The position numbers and the translations under genes are program-made. 64,000 nucleotides of DNA from Silurus meridionalis. Lineage: Eukaryota > Chordata > Actinopteri > Siluriformes > Siluridae. Within the stretch, counting starts at the first letter, position 1. The number at the start of each line of letters is the position of its first letter. This document shows positions 29,140 through 35,563 of this stretch, in pieces. The stretch covers positions 18,394,000 to 18,457,999 of the forward strand of contig NC_060890.1 in assembly GCF_014805685.1 (NCBI RefSeq). Direction: 5' to 3'. The notes under the pieces were generated by a model. That model did no database searches. It saw only the letters and a list, made by a program, of their open reading frames with translations, and had not been told where the DNA came from.

Positions 29140-31465
29140 ATAATCTTAAACTATATATATATACAACTTATATATATAATATTGCAACTGACAGTGCTGT
29201 ATTAAAGAGACAGATTGGTTAAGAGCTTTTTAAAGTCTTTTAGAAAGAAGCATTGTTCTACAGACAGAGATGCACCTCTACAAAATAGGTTTAAAAAAAA
29301 CAAACAGCACCTTAAAAGCAGCAGTCAGTATCAGTATCAGTATTAATATTATTTCTCTACTCATTATAATGTAGGAAAATTATCAATATTGCAGTGTATG
29401 ACACACGGGATTCGTTTAAATATAATCTTTTTTCAATGTAATATTACCTCTTTTGTATATGCACTCAAACACAAATAGTCTGGTATAAAATCAGGTAACG
29501 ATCTTACATCATCTGAAGGTTAAACTGTGGCTTTGTCTACAAATAGGTGAAAGTTCCACCTACTTTAAAATGCTCAAACCATTAAATAGCCAATGTTTAG
29601 TTGTGAAGGGTGCTTTAGTAAGCCTGGAGTAGTGATTATGATTGTGGGTAAAATCCTTGTTCAGCTTTTGTGCTTGCAGCAAAAGATGTCAGATGGTTAT
29701 TTAAAGAAACATGTCTTGTCAAAGTAAATAATAACTGTCCATCTTAATCGTGTGAGTATAACTGATCTTGTGTTTGATCCTGATTGCATGTATTATGCAT
29801 GAAGATTGAAAACACACTTCTGGTTTGTATATCTGGGGTTTATTTCCTCAAAGTAAAATGCATTAGCAACCAACTTCTAACTAAACAATTGAACAAAAAA
29901 AATGCTTATCCTATAACCAATATAAAACAAAATAACTACTTTTAATACCTATATTGTATGTGGGTTACTATAGCACAAGATATCTCTATGTTTTGACCTA
30001 GCGTGCTAATTATTGAACTATGTTTAGCATGTTCAGTATAAACAAAGCTAATTTTAAGGTTGTATACGTAAACCTTAGATTTGACCATGTGACACCAGTT
30101 ATCAGATTCATTTGACTGTAATTTAGATCACCTTCATATAAAGCAACCTGGGTAAATATATGGCAGGGAGCCTATACAGTGATAATACAAGTGTTTAGCA
30201 GGATTGTGTCTCAATCTTCGCTCTGCTCGGCTTTTCTGATCTATTTGTTATTTGTTTTAGGACAATTTGTACCTTAATTTTTACATAGTTGGTGTTCTTA
30301 CTTTAATGGAGGTAATTAGGTTCTTAGATTAACAGCATTTTATTTGTAGTTAGGAAGTAGCTATGTTTATTATCCATTTTACCTTTCCTTTAATAGAAAT
30401 AATGCATAATCAGAAAATTATAGTATTTTTTATACTTTTTTTTTTTTTTGCATTTGTTTATACTTGAGTAAAAAAAAAAAGGACGTCATGAATAAATGTG
30501 TTGAATGTTTGAATTTAGCCTCTTTTATATTTATTTATTTAGATTTTTTTTATAAAAATGGTCAAACAGAAATGCGCACTGCTTTTATCGCACATTAGTC
30601 TACAGCTAGGCACCGACTTTACACAAGTTCTAATGTAAATGCTGAACGGAAGAGAAATTATTCAAAACATTGCCTAAAGCTCAGTTCAAAAGTTCAAAAA
30701 AATGTGAATGGCATTTAGCTAAACTGGTTTTATTAATAACTACATGGACAGAAAGCCTTGCCATCTGTAACCAGGGCCCTGATTACAACACGATCAAAAT
30801 ATCTGTCCATCACAACATGAACATTTAGACCAGGGATCACCAATATGAGTAGCCCGCGGGCCTTTTCTAAAAATAGCTGTTTCCTACTTTGCGAAATCAT
30901 TGTTGATAATTATTATGAGAAATAATTAGCCTGATCAGTGTCTTCACATAGATCAATATCATTCATTATTAATAATAAGATAATAAAAAGTAAATTGAGC
31001 AAATTTGTTATTTCAGATCAAACTGAAAACTGTGTGTATTAAACTGGTAGACCATCACATTAATCACTACCCAAGAAGTAGCTCTCAGTTTCAAAAAGGT
31101 TGGTGACCCCTGATTTAGACTAATCACAAATCTTTGGAACATGTTTTTTAATTCCAGTTAGGATGTGATACTGCTGAGTACCAGTATATACACTGACGTC
31201 TGGTCCATGGTGTCAGCACAGGCAATAAAATAAACCAACTTTGTCATTTAAATGGTTTAAATTCATTTAGTCGCTTATTGTAAGTAGGAACAGAGTAGCC
31301 TCTTTATTATTTATTTCTTTTTGCACACATTTAAATGAAAGATCAATTTAAAGGACAGATTATAAACACAACTTACATAAAATTAAACAACAAATAAATG
31401 ATTTTGTGATAATATGGTAATGATTTGGATTCTTAGTAAAATGAGTAAAAAAAAATGCAGTTTTT

Positions 31466-31517
<52 letters not shown>

Positions 31518-33409
31518 GTTCTTAACCTAAATGCAGACAGGAACGTTCTTATCTCAGAACATTCACTCTAAATATATTTAATAACAATTTAATTATTGAT
31601 TTCTATTTCTAAAATATATGATGTTTCATTCGTTGAAGTCAATGTAGTATTCGCTGACAGCTGCTGTGGTATAACCAGGTATAGGTGGAAGAACATTTTA
31701 GACTGTGCTGTTATTAAACAAATAAACAAAAACAAAAGCACAGGGTTGATCATGTGCCTTCCTAGCAGGCATATTTTAGTACAATGTCACAGTTTGGAGT
31801 GTGTTGTTTATTGTTCTGGAGTCTAAAGTGTACTTTAGAAAGTGTTGGATCCTGAAGTTTGCTAAAGACTGGAGTGTTTTGGATCCTGGAGTGTGTGGTG
31901 GAGTGTGCTGGAGTCTGGAGTGTGTTGTGGATTGTGTTCGGTCCTGGATTGTGTGGTGGAGTGTGTTGGAGTCTGGAGTGTGTTGTGGAGTGTGTTATGT
32001 AGTTTGTTGGAGTCTGGAGTGTTTTGTGGATTATGTTCGATCCTGGATTGTGTTATGGAGTGTGCTGAAGTCTGGAGTGTGTTGTGAATTGTGTTGGATC
32101 CTGGATTGTGTGGTGGAGTGTGTTGGATTCTGGAGTGTGTTCTGGATTACATTCGATCCTGGATTGTGTTGTGGAGTGTGCTGGAGTCTGGTGTGCTGTG
32201 GATTGTGTTCGATCCTGGATTGTGTGGTGGAGTGTGCTGGAGTCTGGAGTGTGTTGTGGAGTGTGCTGGAGTCTGGTGTGCTGTGGATTGTGTTCGATCC
32301 TGGATTGTGTGGTGGAGTGTGTTGGTTTCTGGAGTGTGTTCTGGATTATGCTCGATCCTGGATTGTGTTGTGGAGTGTGCTGGAGTCTGGAGTGTGTTTG
32401 GAGACTGGAGTGTGTTGTTCCATATTTATATGTTCTTGAATGAATGTATCGACTTGATACCTAAAAAAGAATCTGTTTTTAAATATTTATTCCTGACCCA
32501 ATAACCAAAGTCTTTAAGTTGCTTCAGAAATTCTTTATTCGTTACACGTTTTGCCATGCAATTGAACATGTGACGTCACTAGGAGTGTTTTTAAGACCAT
32601 ATTTTTCTTTACATACTTAAGTGACTTTCTCCTGAAAACAGCCAGCCTTATAGCTGCTACCGCACATGTTAAACACGTTTCCATCATGACTTTTTTGTCT
32701 TTCATCTCTGATCTACACTTCATATCGACCGGTGCTTTGGCTTTGCACTGTATTTCTCAGCAAAACTCCACAGTAAACATCATGCATAATGTCGGCTCGG
32801 TAACTGCGCACATGACATTATAAGACTTTGTAGTGTAGCATCAAATAAAAAAGGATCTAAGATTTTCTTCCTTTTTCCAGCTGTGGCGCGCCGCAGATGA
32901 TGCACGAAATCCTGTTTCTAACATTTTCAACATTCATATTTAACTATTGATACAGCCTAATAATGCATCCTGATTATCCCGACCTTATGATTTGAGGTTT
33001 GTTTATGTATTACACAGTGCGTTTGTGTGCGCGAGCACGCGTGAGAAAAGTCTTACCGAGATGCAGACTAAAATGTGTAAAAAAATTTTTTTTTTTTTTT
33101 TAGGTTTTACCAAAAATAAATTCAGCAAACCTAAGTCTGCACACAATCCTGTTCTCGTCACAGTGAATGAGTCTTGTAGCGCGTGACGCACGGTAGGCAT
33201 TTCCCCAACAAACTCATTCATTCGTGCCCATTCATGCACGCGCTCTAAAAGTTCTTACCTTGTTCATCGAAGTTCCAGAGGACGTTTACACACAAAGACA
33301 AAGTCCAAAAGTGGTTCAGATACGCAGGAAGTCTTACCGAAGTGGTGCGCGCGGGCAGCTCCGTGCTGCTGTAGTTCCAAGGCTCGTCAGTGTGTCCGCT
33401 ACCCGCCAT
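6840..33409 (-). CDS. opn4: Melanopsin, complete 11-exon gene (spliced CDS 563 aa)
   Basis: Melanopsin is a retinal-binding, Gq-coupled opsin used for non-image-forming light detection in the plasma membrane of retinal ganglion and other photosensitive cells. Joining 33409-33338, 22062-21920, 20923-20790, 18197-17994, 17917-17746, 16654-16487, 14567-14460, 11176-10990, 10877-10686, 8591-8526 and 7085-6840 gives 1,692 nt without internal stops; every intron is GT-AG and all phases agree. Visible landmarks: sequon N12-Y-S; N63 in TM1; D91 in TM2; C118 and C196 (disulphide pair); Y121 and E190 (counterion positions); D142-R143-Y144; W285/P287 in TM6; K316 (Schiff-base lysine); N322-PIIY; H330-P-K; then a Ser/Thr-rich tail. 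The motif [14 protein letters not shown], the TM6 context EWKMAK and the tail motif [10 protein letters not shown] fit the mammalian-type opn4m class as I remember it, rather than opn4x. Which teleost paralogue this is (opn4a, opn4b or opn4.1) is not settled. The gene appears intact, with no frameshift. Confidence 0.97.
7167..7258. repeat. (CTAT)n microsatellite
   Basis: About 23 uninterrupted tetranucleotide copies in opn4 intron 10, 80 bp upstream of the terminal coding exon. Confidence 0.98.
7262..7465 (-). repeat. Diverged SINE copy
   Basis: It carries eroded forms of the module seen at 40825-41010: 'acatttacatttatgacatt', 'gggccttgctcaggggccca', 'gattgggatttgaaat' and 'ccactaagctatcacctc', the last being a reversed A-box region. 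Intronic in opn4. Confidence 0.65.
7466..8525. other. opn4 intron 10, unique part
   Basis: No recognisable repeat or exon. The ORFs at 7906-8145 and 8165-8350 have no splice context or known similarity and I do not call them genes. Confidence 0.5.
8526..8591 (-). CDS. opn4: opn4 coding exon 10 (residues 461-482, tail)
   Basis: A 22-codon exon, [20 protein letters not shown] then TP, bounded by ttttacag and gtaagt in phase 0. It was chosen because it is open, sits between strong splice signals and has an acidic Ser/Thr composition like its neighbours. Its length makes it less certain than the others; it may be alternatively spliced without changing frame. Confidence 0.75.
8592..10685. other. 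opn4 intron 9
   Basis: Mostly unrecognised AT-rich DNA. A LINE-like 3' tail ('caataaaggtatctttttat') lies at about 8848-8867. A pentanucleotide array is listed separately. No additional exon is evident. Confidence 0.5.
10069..10097. repeat. (CATCA)n microsatellite
   Basis: About six tandem copies of the pentamer catca in opn4 intron 9. Confidence 0.95.
10686..10877 (-). CDS. opn4: opn4 coding exon 9 (residues 397-460, tail)
   Basis: Acceptor gtctcag and donor ATCAGC|gtgagt; exactly 64 codons in phase 0. It encodes [20 protein letters not shown] then [15 protein letters not shown] and a Gly/Arg-rich part. The TDTEvD, SRQVS and DFK blocks recur in teleost opn4m tails as I remember them. The intron before it is only 112 bp. 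Confidence 0.92.
10990..11176 (-). CDS. opn4: opn4 coding exon 8 (residues 334-396, proximal tail)
   Basis: Acceptor atatcag and donor GAGTCT|gtatga, ending in phase 0. It encodes [17 protein letters not shown] (helix 8 with a putative palmitoylation Cys) and the cluster [17 protein letters not shown], then [14 protein letters not shown]. The Ser/Thr cluster corresponds to the tail phosphorylation region used for melanopsin shut-off in other vertebrates. Confidence 0.95.
11640..12895 (+). pseudogene. L2/CR1-like LINE, 5'-truncated, in opn4 intron 7
   Basis: The plus strand encodes reverse transcriptase blocks in order: [20 protein letters not shown], then [76 protein letters not shown] and [20 protein letters not shown]. 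The frame shifts at about 12000-12030 and again near 12300. The segment normally between the FLFTLYTADF and YSDDSAI blocks is shortened, so the active-site region is damaged. It ends with gggatgaataaaggtatatc and a (TTATC)n tail at about 12865-12893, the expected LINE 3' end. The 5' half is missing. It is antisense to opn4 and has no host function. Confidence 0.88.
13120..13625. mobile_element. Decayed hAT-like MITE (family of 39.7 kb copy)
   Basis: It shares colinear blocks with 39676-40463: 'acaccaatctattaatagaa', 'attgatatctattaaaatga', 'catgagctcaaaactac', 'gtagttgagaaaaatatgat' and 'ctacttaagtacagtatgaa'. Terminal inverted repeats are eroded, so the borders are approximate. It lies in opn4 intron 7. 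Confidence 0.65.
14046..14090. repeat. (CT)n microsatellite
   Basis: A pure CT dinucleotide run of about 22 units followed by a T-rich tract, in opn4 intron 7. Confidence 0.98.
14344..14378. repeat. (GCTTG)n-type short tandem repeat
   Basis: About six imperfect copies of a cttgg pentamer, roughly 80 bp downstream of the opn4 exon 7 donor. On the minus strand this makes the 'AKPSQ' string in a readthrough ORF. Confidence 0.85.
14460..14567 (-). CDS. opn4: opn4 coding exon 7 (residues 298-334, TM7)
   Basis: Acceptor catgtag and donor TACAG|gtactt. It encodes [20 protein letters not shown] then [15 protein letters not shown]. It includes Lys316, which binds retinal, the N322-P-I-I-Y motif and the His-Pro-Lys tripeptide at 330-332 typical of Gq-type opsins. 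An ORF reads on past the donor into the intron; this is not coding. Confidence 0.98.
14930..15360. repeat. Degenerate interspersed DNA-transposon-like repeat
   Basis: It contains phrases typical of a common fish repeat: 'tgggtcattatcttgcacca', 'agagccccagtcccacctga' and 'cccaccaccatgcttcaata'. Ends are not visible and the family is not assigned. Intronic in opn4. Confidence 0.4.
15361..16486. other. opn4 intron 6, remainder
   Basis: AT-rich sequence with a T-homopolymer of about 27 bases at 15551-15577. I see nothing else identifiable. Confidence 0.5.
16487..16654 (-). CDS. opn4: opn4 coding exon 6 (residues 242-298, IL3-TM6)
   Basis: Acceptor gttacag and donor GCAGG|gtgagg. It encodes the third intracellular loop ([20 protein letters not shown] then [10 protein letters not shown]) and TM6, with W285-S-P-Y, the melanopsin form of the CWxP toggle region. 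The loop carries the basic residues expected of a Gq-coupled opsin. Confidence 0.97.
16655..17745. other. opn4 intron 5
   Basis: No recognised exon. The stretch at about 17020-17300 has the texture of an old transposon (for example 'ctggtccctgctaatcaaat'), but I cannot assign it. Confidence 0.4.
17746..17917 (-). CDS. opn4: opn4 coding exon 5 (residues 185-242, EL2-TM5)
   Basis: Acceptor cttctag and donor CCAG|gttggt. It encodes [20 protein letters not shown], with Glu190 (position equivalent to rhodopsin Glu181) and Cys196, then TM5 with [19 protein letters not shown]. Three minus-strand ORFs overlap here; only the frame with AYVPEG is real. Confidence 0.97.
17994..18197 (-). CDS. opn4: opn4 coding exon 4 (residues 117-185, TM3-TM4)
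   Basis: Acceptor ttgaag and donor TGGA|gtgagt. It encodes [20 protein letters not shown] then [20 protein letters not shown] and TM4, ending in SLPPFFGW. It carries Cys118 of the disulphide, Tyr121 at the TM3 counterion position and the D142-R143-Y144 G-protein motif. The next intron is only 76 bp. Confidence 0.97.
18198..19890. other. opn4 intron 3, proximal part
   Basis: No exon or recognised repeat apart from short simple tracts such as (CAAG)n near 18890-18903. Confidence 0.5.
19891..20402. mobile_element. Tc1-type MITE
   Basis: The right end gtgtccgtataccttttggc plus catatagtgta is the inverted complement of the left end tacactaa...tatatagccaaaagacatgtggacac, which has a small insertion. 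The outer TA dinucleotides fit the Tc1/mariner target. The 0.5-kb interior has no transposase blocks. It lies in opn4 intron 3. Confidence 0.7.
20790..20923 (-). CDS. opn4: opn4 coding exon 3 (residues 72-117, TM2)
   Basis: Acceptor aaag and donor G|gtacag. It encodes [20 protein letters not shown], with Asp91 of TM2, then [20 protein letters not shown] and FGEK. It completes Lys72 at its 5' end and leaves the first base of Gly117. Strong match to melanopsin intracellular loop 1, TM2 and extracellular loop 1. Confidence 0.97.
21409..21805. mobile_element. hAT-like MITE with perfect 8-bp TSD
   Basis: Termini caggggtcaccaac and gttggtgacccctg are inverted repeats, flanked on both sides by tactacag (21401-21408 and 21806-21813). 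An 8-bp duplication is the hAT signature. The interior is partly self-complementary: the block 'aaatagctatttttagaaag' pairs with 'ctttctaaaaatagctattt', separated by a GC-rich loop. A related copy is at 30831-31112. In opn4 intron 2. Confidence 0.92.
21920..22062 (-). CDS. opn4: opn4 coding exon 2 (residues 25-71, TM1)
   Basis: Preceded by tttcacag and followed by gtaagg. It encodes the conserved melanopsin entry motif [14 protein letters not shown] and then TM1 ([20 protein letters not shown]), including the near-invariant Asn63. It ends two bases into the codon for Lys72. The ORF that opens here in another frame is only a shadow. Confidence 0.97.
22063..23328. other. opn4 intron 1, segment nearest exon 2
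   Basis: AT-rich sequence with no exon. A short LINE-like tail 'tccctttgggatgactaaag' followed by 'ttatctatctatc' lies near 23200-23236. Confidence 0.5.
24046..24133 (-). pseudogene. Exon-like segment, terminal type, inside the 5.7-kb element
   Basis: On the minus strand the acceptor ttaattttacag is followed by one base and 28 open codons, [20 protein letters not shown] then LRVLTDYA, and a TAA. The entry phase (one base to complete a codon) fits the donor at 24985. The composition looks like protein, not chance AT-rich DNA. I do not recognise the family. It could be the last exon of a transposon-encoded or captured gene. Confidence 0.4.
24985..25082 (-). pseudogene. Exon-like segment, internal type, inside the 5.7-kb element
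   Basis: On the minus strand gtctag|CTA opens 32 codons, including [20 protein letters not shown], and ends at AG|gtaaca, two bases into a codon. Joining to 24133 would make an Arg codon and keep the frame open to the stop at 24048-24046. The product is highly basic and then acidic. No homologue is recognised; no polypyrimidine tract precedes the acceptor, which lowers confidence. Confidence 0.38.
26545..26893 (-). repeat. Duplicated unit, copy A
   Basis: About 349 bp colinear with copy B at 27074-28161 once the Tigger insertion in B is removed. Shared blocks include minus-strand 'tatgtatttcgaa', a donor-like 'caagaaaaggtaagtg', 'aaaatcatgtgcacctaca', 'agtttatagctttt' and 'cttaaataaaatc'. 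On the minus strand both copies carry a short ORF ending at a consensus gtaagt donor, as expected of a duplicated first exon. Confidence 0.7.
27074..28161 (-). repeat. Duplicated unit, copy B, interrupted by a Tigger-like element
   Basis: After removing 27196-27937 the unit is about 346 bp, matching copy A in order and length. Its minus-strand ORF ends [20 protein letters not shown] then YTKR at AAAAG|gtaagt. The two copies lie head-to-tail about 0.5 kb apart, within the same 5.7-kb element. Confidence 0.7.
27196..27937 (-). mobile_element. Tigger/pogo-like element with transposase N terminus
   Basis: Terminal inverted repeats cagtggtacctcgacatacg and its complement cgtatgtcgaggtaccactg are flanked by TA on both sides. 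The minus strand encodes [20 protein letters not shown] then [20 protein letters not shown] and QYGRSTSMI, the CENP-B-type helix-turn-helix start of a Tigger transposase. The catalytic domain is absent, so this is an internally deleted, non-autonomous copy. It also contains a (TG)n stretch. Confidence 0.92.
29026..29151. repeat. Palindrome with (TA)n core
   Basis: Two perfect 19-bp inverted arms (29026-29044, GTTTAAGATTATTGTGTGT, and 29133-29151) enclose a (TA)n run at about 29047-29116 and a (CA)n run. The whole block can fold into one long hairpin or cruciform. It starts about 20 bp beyond the right end of the 5.7-kb element. Confidence 0.9.
29152..30830. other. opn4 intron 1, central unique segment
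   Basis: AT-rich with no exon signal or recognised repeat family. Poly-T and poly-A tracts occur at about 30438-30480. Confidence 0.5.
30831..31112. mobile_element. hAT-like MITE with perfect 8-bp TSD (second copy)
   Basis: Termini cagggatcaccaa and ttggtgacccctg are flanked by atttagac at 30823-30830 and 31113-31120. The interior matches the right half of the copy at 21409-21805 in the same orientation ('gagtagcccgcgggcc', 'aaatcattgttgataattat'). In opn4 intron 1. Confidence 0.92.
31471..31511. repeat. (GA)n microsatellite
   Basis: About 20 GA units, in opn4 intron 1. Confidence 0.98.
31797..32423. repeat. 29-bp minisatellite with 58-bp higher-order unit
   Basis: The array alternates two related 29-mers. 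One begins ctggagtgtgttgtggattg and ends tgttcgatc; the other begins ctggattgtgtggtggagtg and ends tgttggagt. There are about twenty 29-mers, with variants such as skipped or doubled halves. The plus strand has long open stretches in all three frames, because the unit lacks TAA/TAG/TGA and 29 is not a multiple of three. It lies in intron 1 of opn4, about 0.9 kb from exon 1. I see no start context, splice site or homology to support a protein. Confidence 0.93.
32424..33337. other. opn4 intron 1, segment next to exon 1
   Basis: No repeat family recognised. The GC content rises toward 33000-33340, near exon 1. It contains a T-homopolymer at about 33087-33101 and the alternative donor near 33256. 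Confidence 0.5.
33338..33409 (-). CDS. opn4: opn4 coding exon 1 (residues 1-24)
   Basis: It starts at ATG 33409-33407 (context AACAGCATGG, good Kozak with G at +4) and encodes [20 protein letters not shown] followed by RTTS, with an N-glycosylation sequon N12-Y-S in the extracellular N terminus. The donor TCG|gtaaga leaves phase 0, matching exon 2. N-terminal opsin exons are poorly conserved, so this exon rests on the Kozak ATG, the donor, the sequon, the phase match and its place upstream of exon 2. A second donor (AACAAG|gtaaga) lies about 80 bp farther on and would give phase 1. Confidence 0.85.
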
Positions 33410-33593
33410 GCTGTTCGGCTCTGGAGTGATTGTGAATCCACACCGGGAAAAAATAAGTTCAGAAAGCTGAAAGTGTGTAGTTTAGGGGCGAGACGACAAT
33501 CACGAGTAGTTCCCTATAAAGCAAGGGGGGAATAGCGTCCCCCCTCTGCCTGAAGCAGGATGCTTACTGGAGGTCAGGTGTGTAGAGCAAGTG

Positions 33594-33600
<7 letters not shown>
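33410..33600 (-). promoter_or_regulatory. Probable opn4 5' UTR and core promoter region
   Basis: This stretch lies directly upstream of the opn4 ATG on the minus strand. It is locally less AT-rich than the surroundings, contains a minus-strand TTTATA-like box near 33515-33520, and is bounded by a (GA)n tract at about 33596-33627. No transcription start can be fixed from sequence. It is proposed only from position. Confidence 0.35.

Positions 33601-33627
<27 letters not shown>
33596..33627. repeat. (GA)n microsatellite upstream of opn4
   Basis: A purine-only dinucleotide run of about 16 units, roughly 190 bp upstream of the opn4 ATG. Confidence 0.97.
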
Positions 33628-33628
<1 letters not shown>

Positions 33629-33749
33629 ACGCGCAGGATACAAGTGGACTTCGTACAGTCCTTCATATAGCTGCGTTATAGTGTATCACACGGAACACTC
33701 CAAGTGCATGGATCAGTTCATGCATACAGAACTTAGAAATCAGCACATG

Positions 33750-33818
<69 letters not shown>
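33750..33818. repeat. Compound (CT)n(CA)n microsatellite
   Basis: About 14 CT units run directly into about 20 CA units, 340 bp upstream of the opn4 ATG. Confidence 0.98.
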
Positions 33819-33820
<2 letters not shown>

Positions 33821-34089
33821 TTGGTTGTTATCCTTATAAGAACCTTCTACTCTCATCATTATTAATACAGTTTATATCACATACTGTAAATCTAACCCTA
33901 AAGTTCATTTCAGCACCCTAAAGGAAACACTCAAGCAATGTTAATTTTAAGTTGTTTTTTTTTTTTTTTACATTCAATAAAACAACAGTTTTCCTCACAG
34001 TAATATGTTCACATGCCTATCCTTGGTGGATGTCTTTTTCTTTTCCCTTGGGGGAAAAAAAAGATTTTACATAGAACCCTTTAACTTCC

Positions 34090-34310
34090 AAGTCAAGTCA
34101 AGTTTATTTCTTTAGCAGTTTTCACAACAGACATTGTCTTAAAGCAGCTTTACAGAATTTAACAGTTAAGGTGAACGATGTGTATTTATCCCTGATGAGC
34201 AGCCACGGCGACTGTGCCAAGGAAAAACTCCCTTAGATGTTATGAGGAAGAAACCTTGAGAGGAACCAGACTCAAAAGTGAGAGTGAGAACTAACATGAG
34301 CACTGGAATT
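34090..34310. repeat. Interspersed fish repeat ('aggaaaaactccc' family)
   Basis: It contains the phrases 'agtcaagtttatttctttag', 'acattgtcttaaagcagctt', 'gccaaggaaaaactccctta' and 'gaggaagaaaccttgagagg', which recur widely in teleost genomes. The class is not assigned. Confidence 0.7.
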
Positions 34311-35433
34311 TAATTGAGTAGTGATCTTTCTACAGTCTTTTACAGACATTTGTGGTTATAAATCTAGGAGCTACTGAGCAACTCATAAAAAAGCTCAACA
34401 TTTGTGATCATCACAAGTCCAACACCAGCTTCTCCATGCCAAAGCCTTTAAAGACCCAAGGAGGTCCAGTCCAAACTCCACATGAAGTGGGATCCATTGC
34501 CACTGATACGTCTCTAGATGTTAAACTTCCCTATAAGTATTTACTGTTGGAAAAAAGAAGTCATGTAAAACCTCTTAGAGCTTTAGAGTTTTGAGCATTT
34601 ACTGTCCAAAGAATTGCTGAGGGACCCTTTACGCTTGAAGCAGTAACAATCCGAGGTATTAAGGTTTTAGTGATTAATAATTAAAAATCAGTTTAGCAGG
34701 TCATACGGGAAAACAAGTTGCACCTAACACCCCTTTGAGGTTCTTTGGCTTTTGCCATTAAAGGGAACTTAAAGGTTTTATGTAGAGATATTACAGGACT
34801 TTTCAAGAGGCTAATATGCAGAATCAGTGAACTAAGAAGATGCAACTTGTATGAGAACCTTTGGGGATTCAAATATTTAAATATATAATAAAAAGTCCAG
34901 TTTAAAATGTTCAAAAAATAATATGAAGAGGATTCAAATATTGAAATCATGGTCATGTCCTAAGTATACAAAATACTTGATGTCATCTACAAGGACAATG
35001 TTATTAGATTTTACTAAAATGTATAGGAATTAAATCTAAAAAAATACTGCAAGCACCAAATTCAACCCTGAACCCCGACACGAGAACATGCTGATGAATT
35101 CAACCAAATATAGAAAACTTAAGAATAAAATTATGAATTTATATCCCTGTCCTTACAAATGATTATTTGCTTCACATTTATTCATCTTTTAGTTTATTTC
35201 AGGCACAGAATTTCCAAAATTGTTGCCCTTTTATGTAATACAGCCTGAGGTTATGAATACAGTGCTCACGTGTACCAGGGCAATGCAGGCAAAACCCCAC
35301 TGCTGTGGGGTAAAACTGTCTGATCGCAAACATCCCAACATATTTCCACACCAAGAGTTATCCTCCTAAGTAAAGCATTAATCTGTGTGTACGTAGAAAA
35401 TAATGTTTAGAGCAGACCCACACAAAAGAATAC
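34311..35433. other. Intergenic DNA, no recognised feature
   Basis: Short ORFs only, no splice context, no repeat I can name. Confidence 0.5.
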
Positions 35434-35453
35434 TGTGTGTGTGTGTGTGTGTG
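35434..35453. repeat. (GT)n microsatellite
   Basis: About ten GT units. Confidence 0.9.
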
Positions 35454-35514
35454 TATCTAAAGACATAGCAGTAGAGTTAAAGTTTATACCATGCCCATTT
35501 TGGGTTTAATTGAC

Positions 35515-35563
35515 ATAAGATATACCTTTATTCGTCCCACAGTGGGGAAATTTCTTACAAAGT
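35515..35563 (-). repeat. LINE 3' tail fragment
   Basis: The reverse complement reads aatttccccactgtgggacg then aataaaggtatatctta, the same 3' tail as the LINE ending at 12895. Only about 50 bp remain. Confidence 0.75.

Noticed and set aside
31797..32423. CRISPR-like repeat array
   Set aside because: Units are directly adjacent with no unique spacers, and the genome is vertebrate.
31801..32439. 212-codon plus-strand ORF rich in Cys, Val, Trp and Leu
   Set aside because: It is the translation of the 29-bp minisatellite. All three frames are open over long stretches, and there is no start context, splice signal or homology.
33514..33521. TATAAAG on the plus strand as a TATA box for a divergent plus-strand gene
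   Set aside because: No plus-strand exon is recognisable downstream for many kilobases. Chance occurrence in AT-rich DNA is likely.
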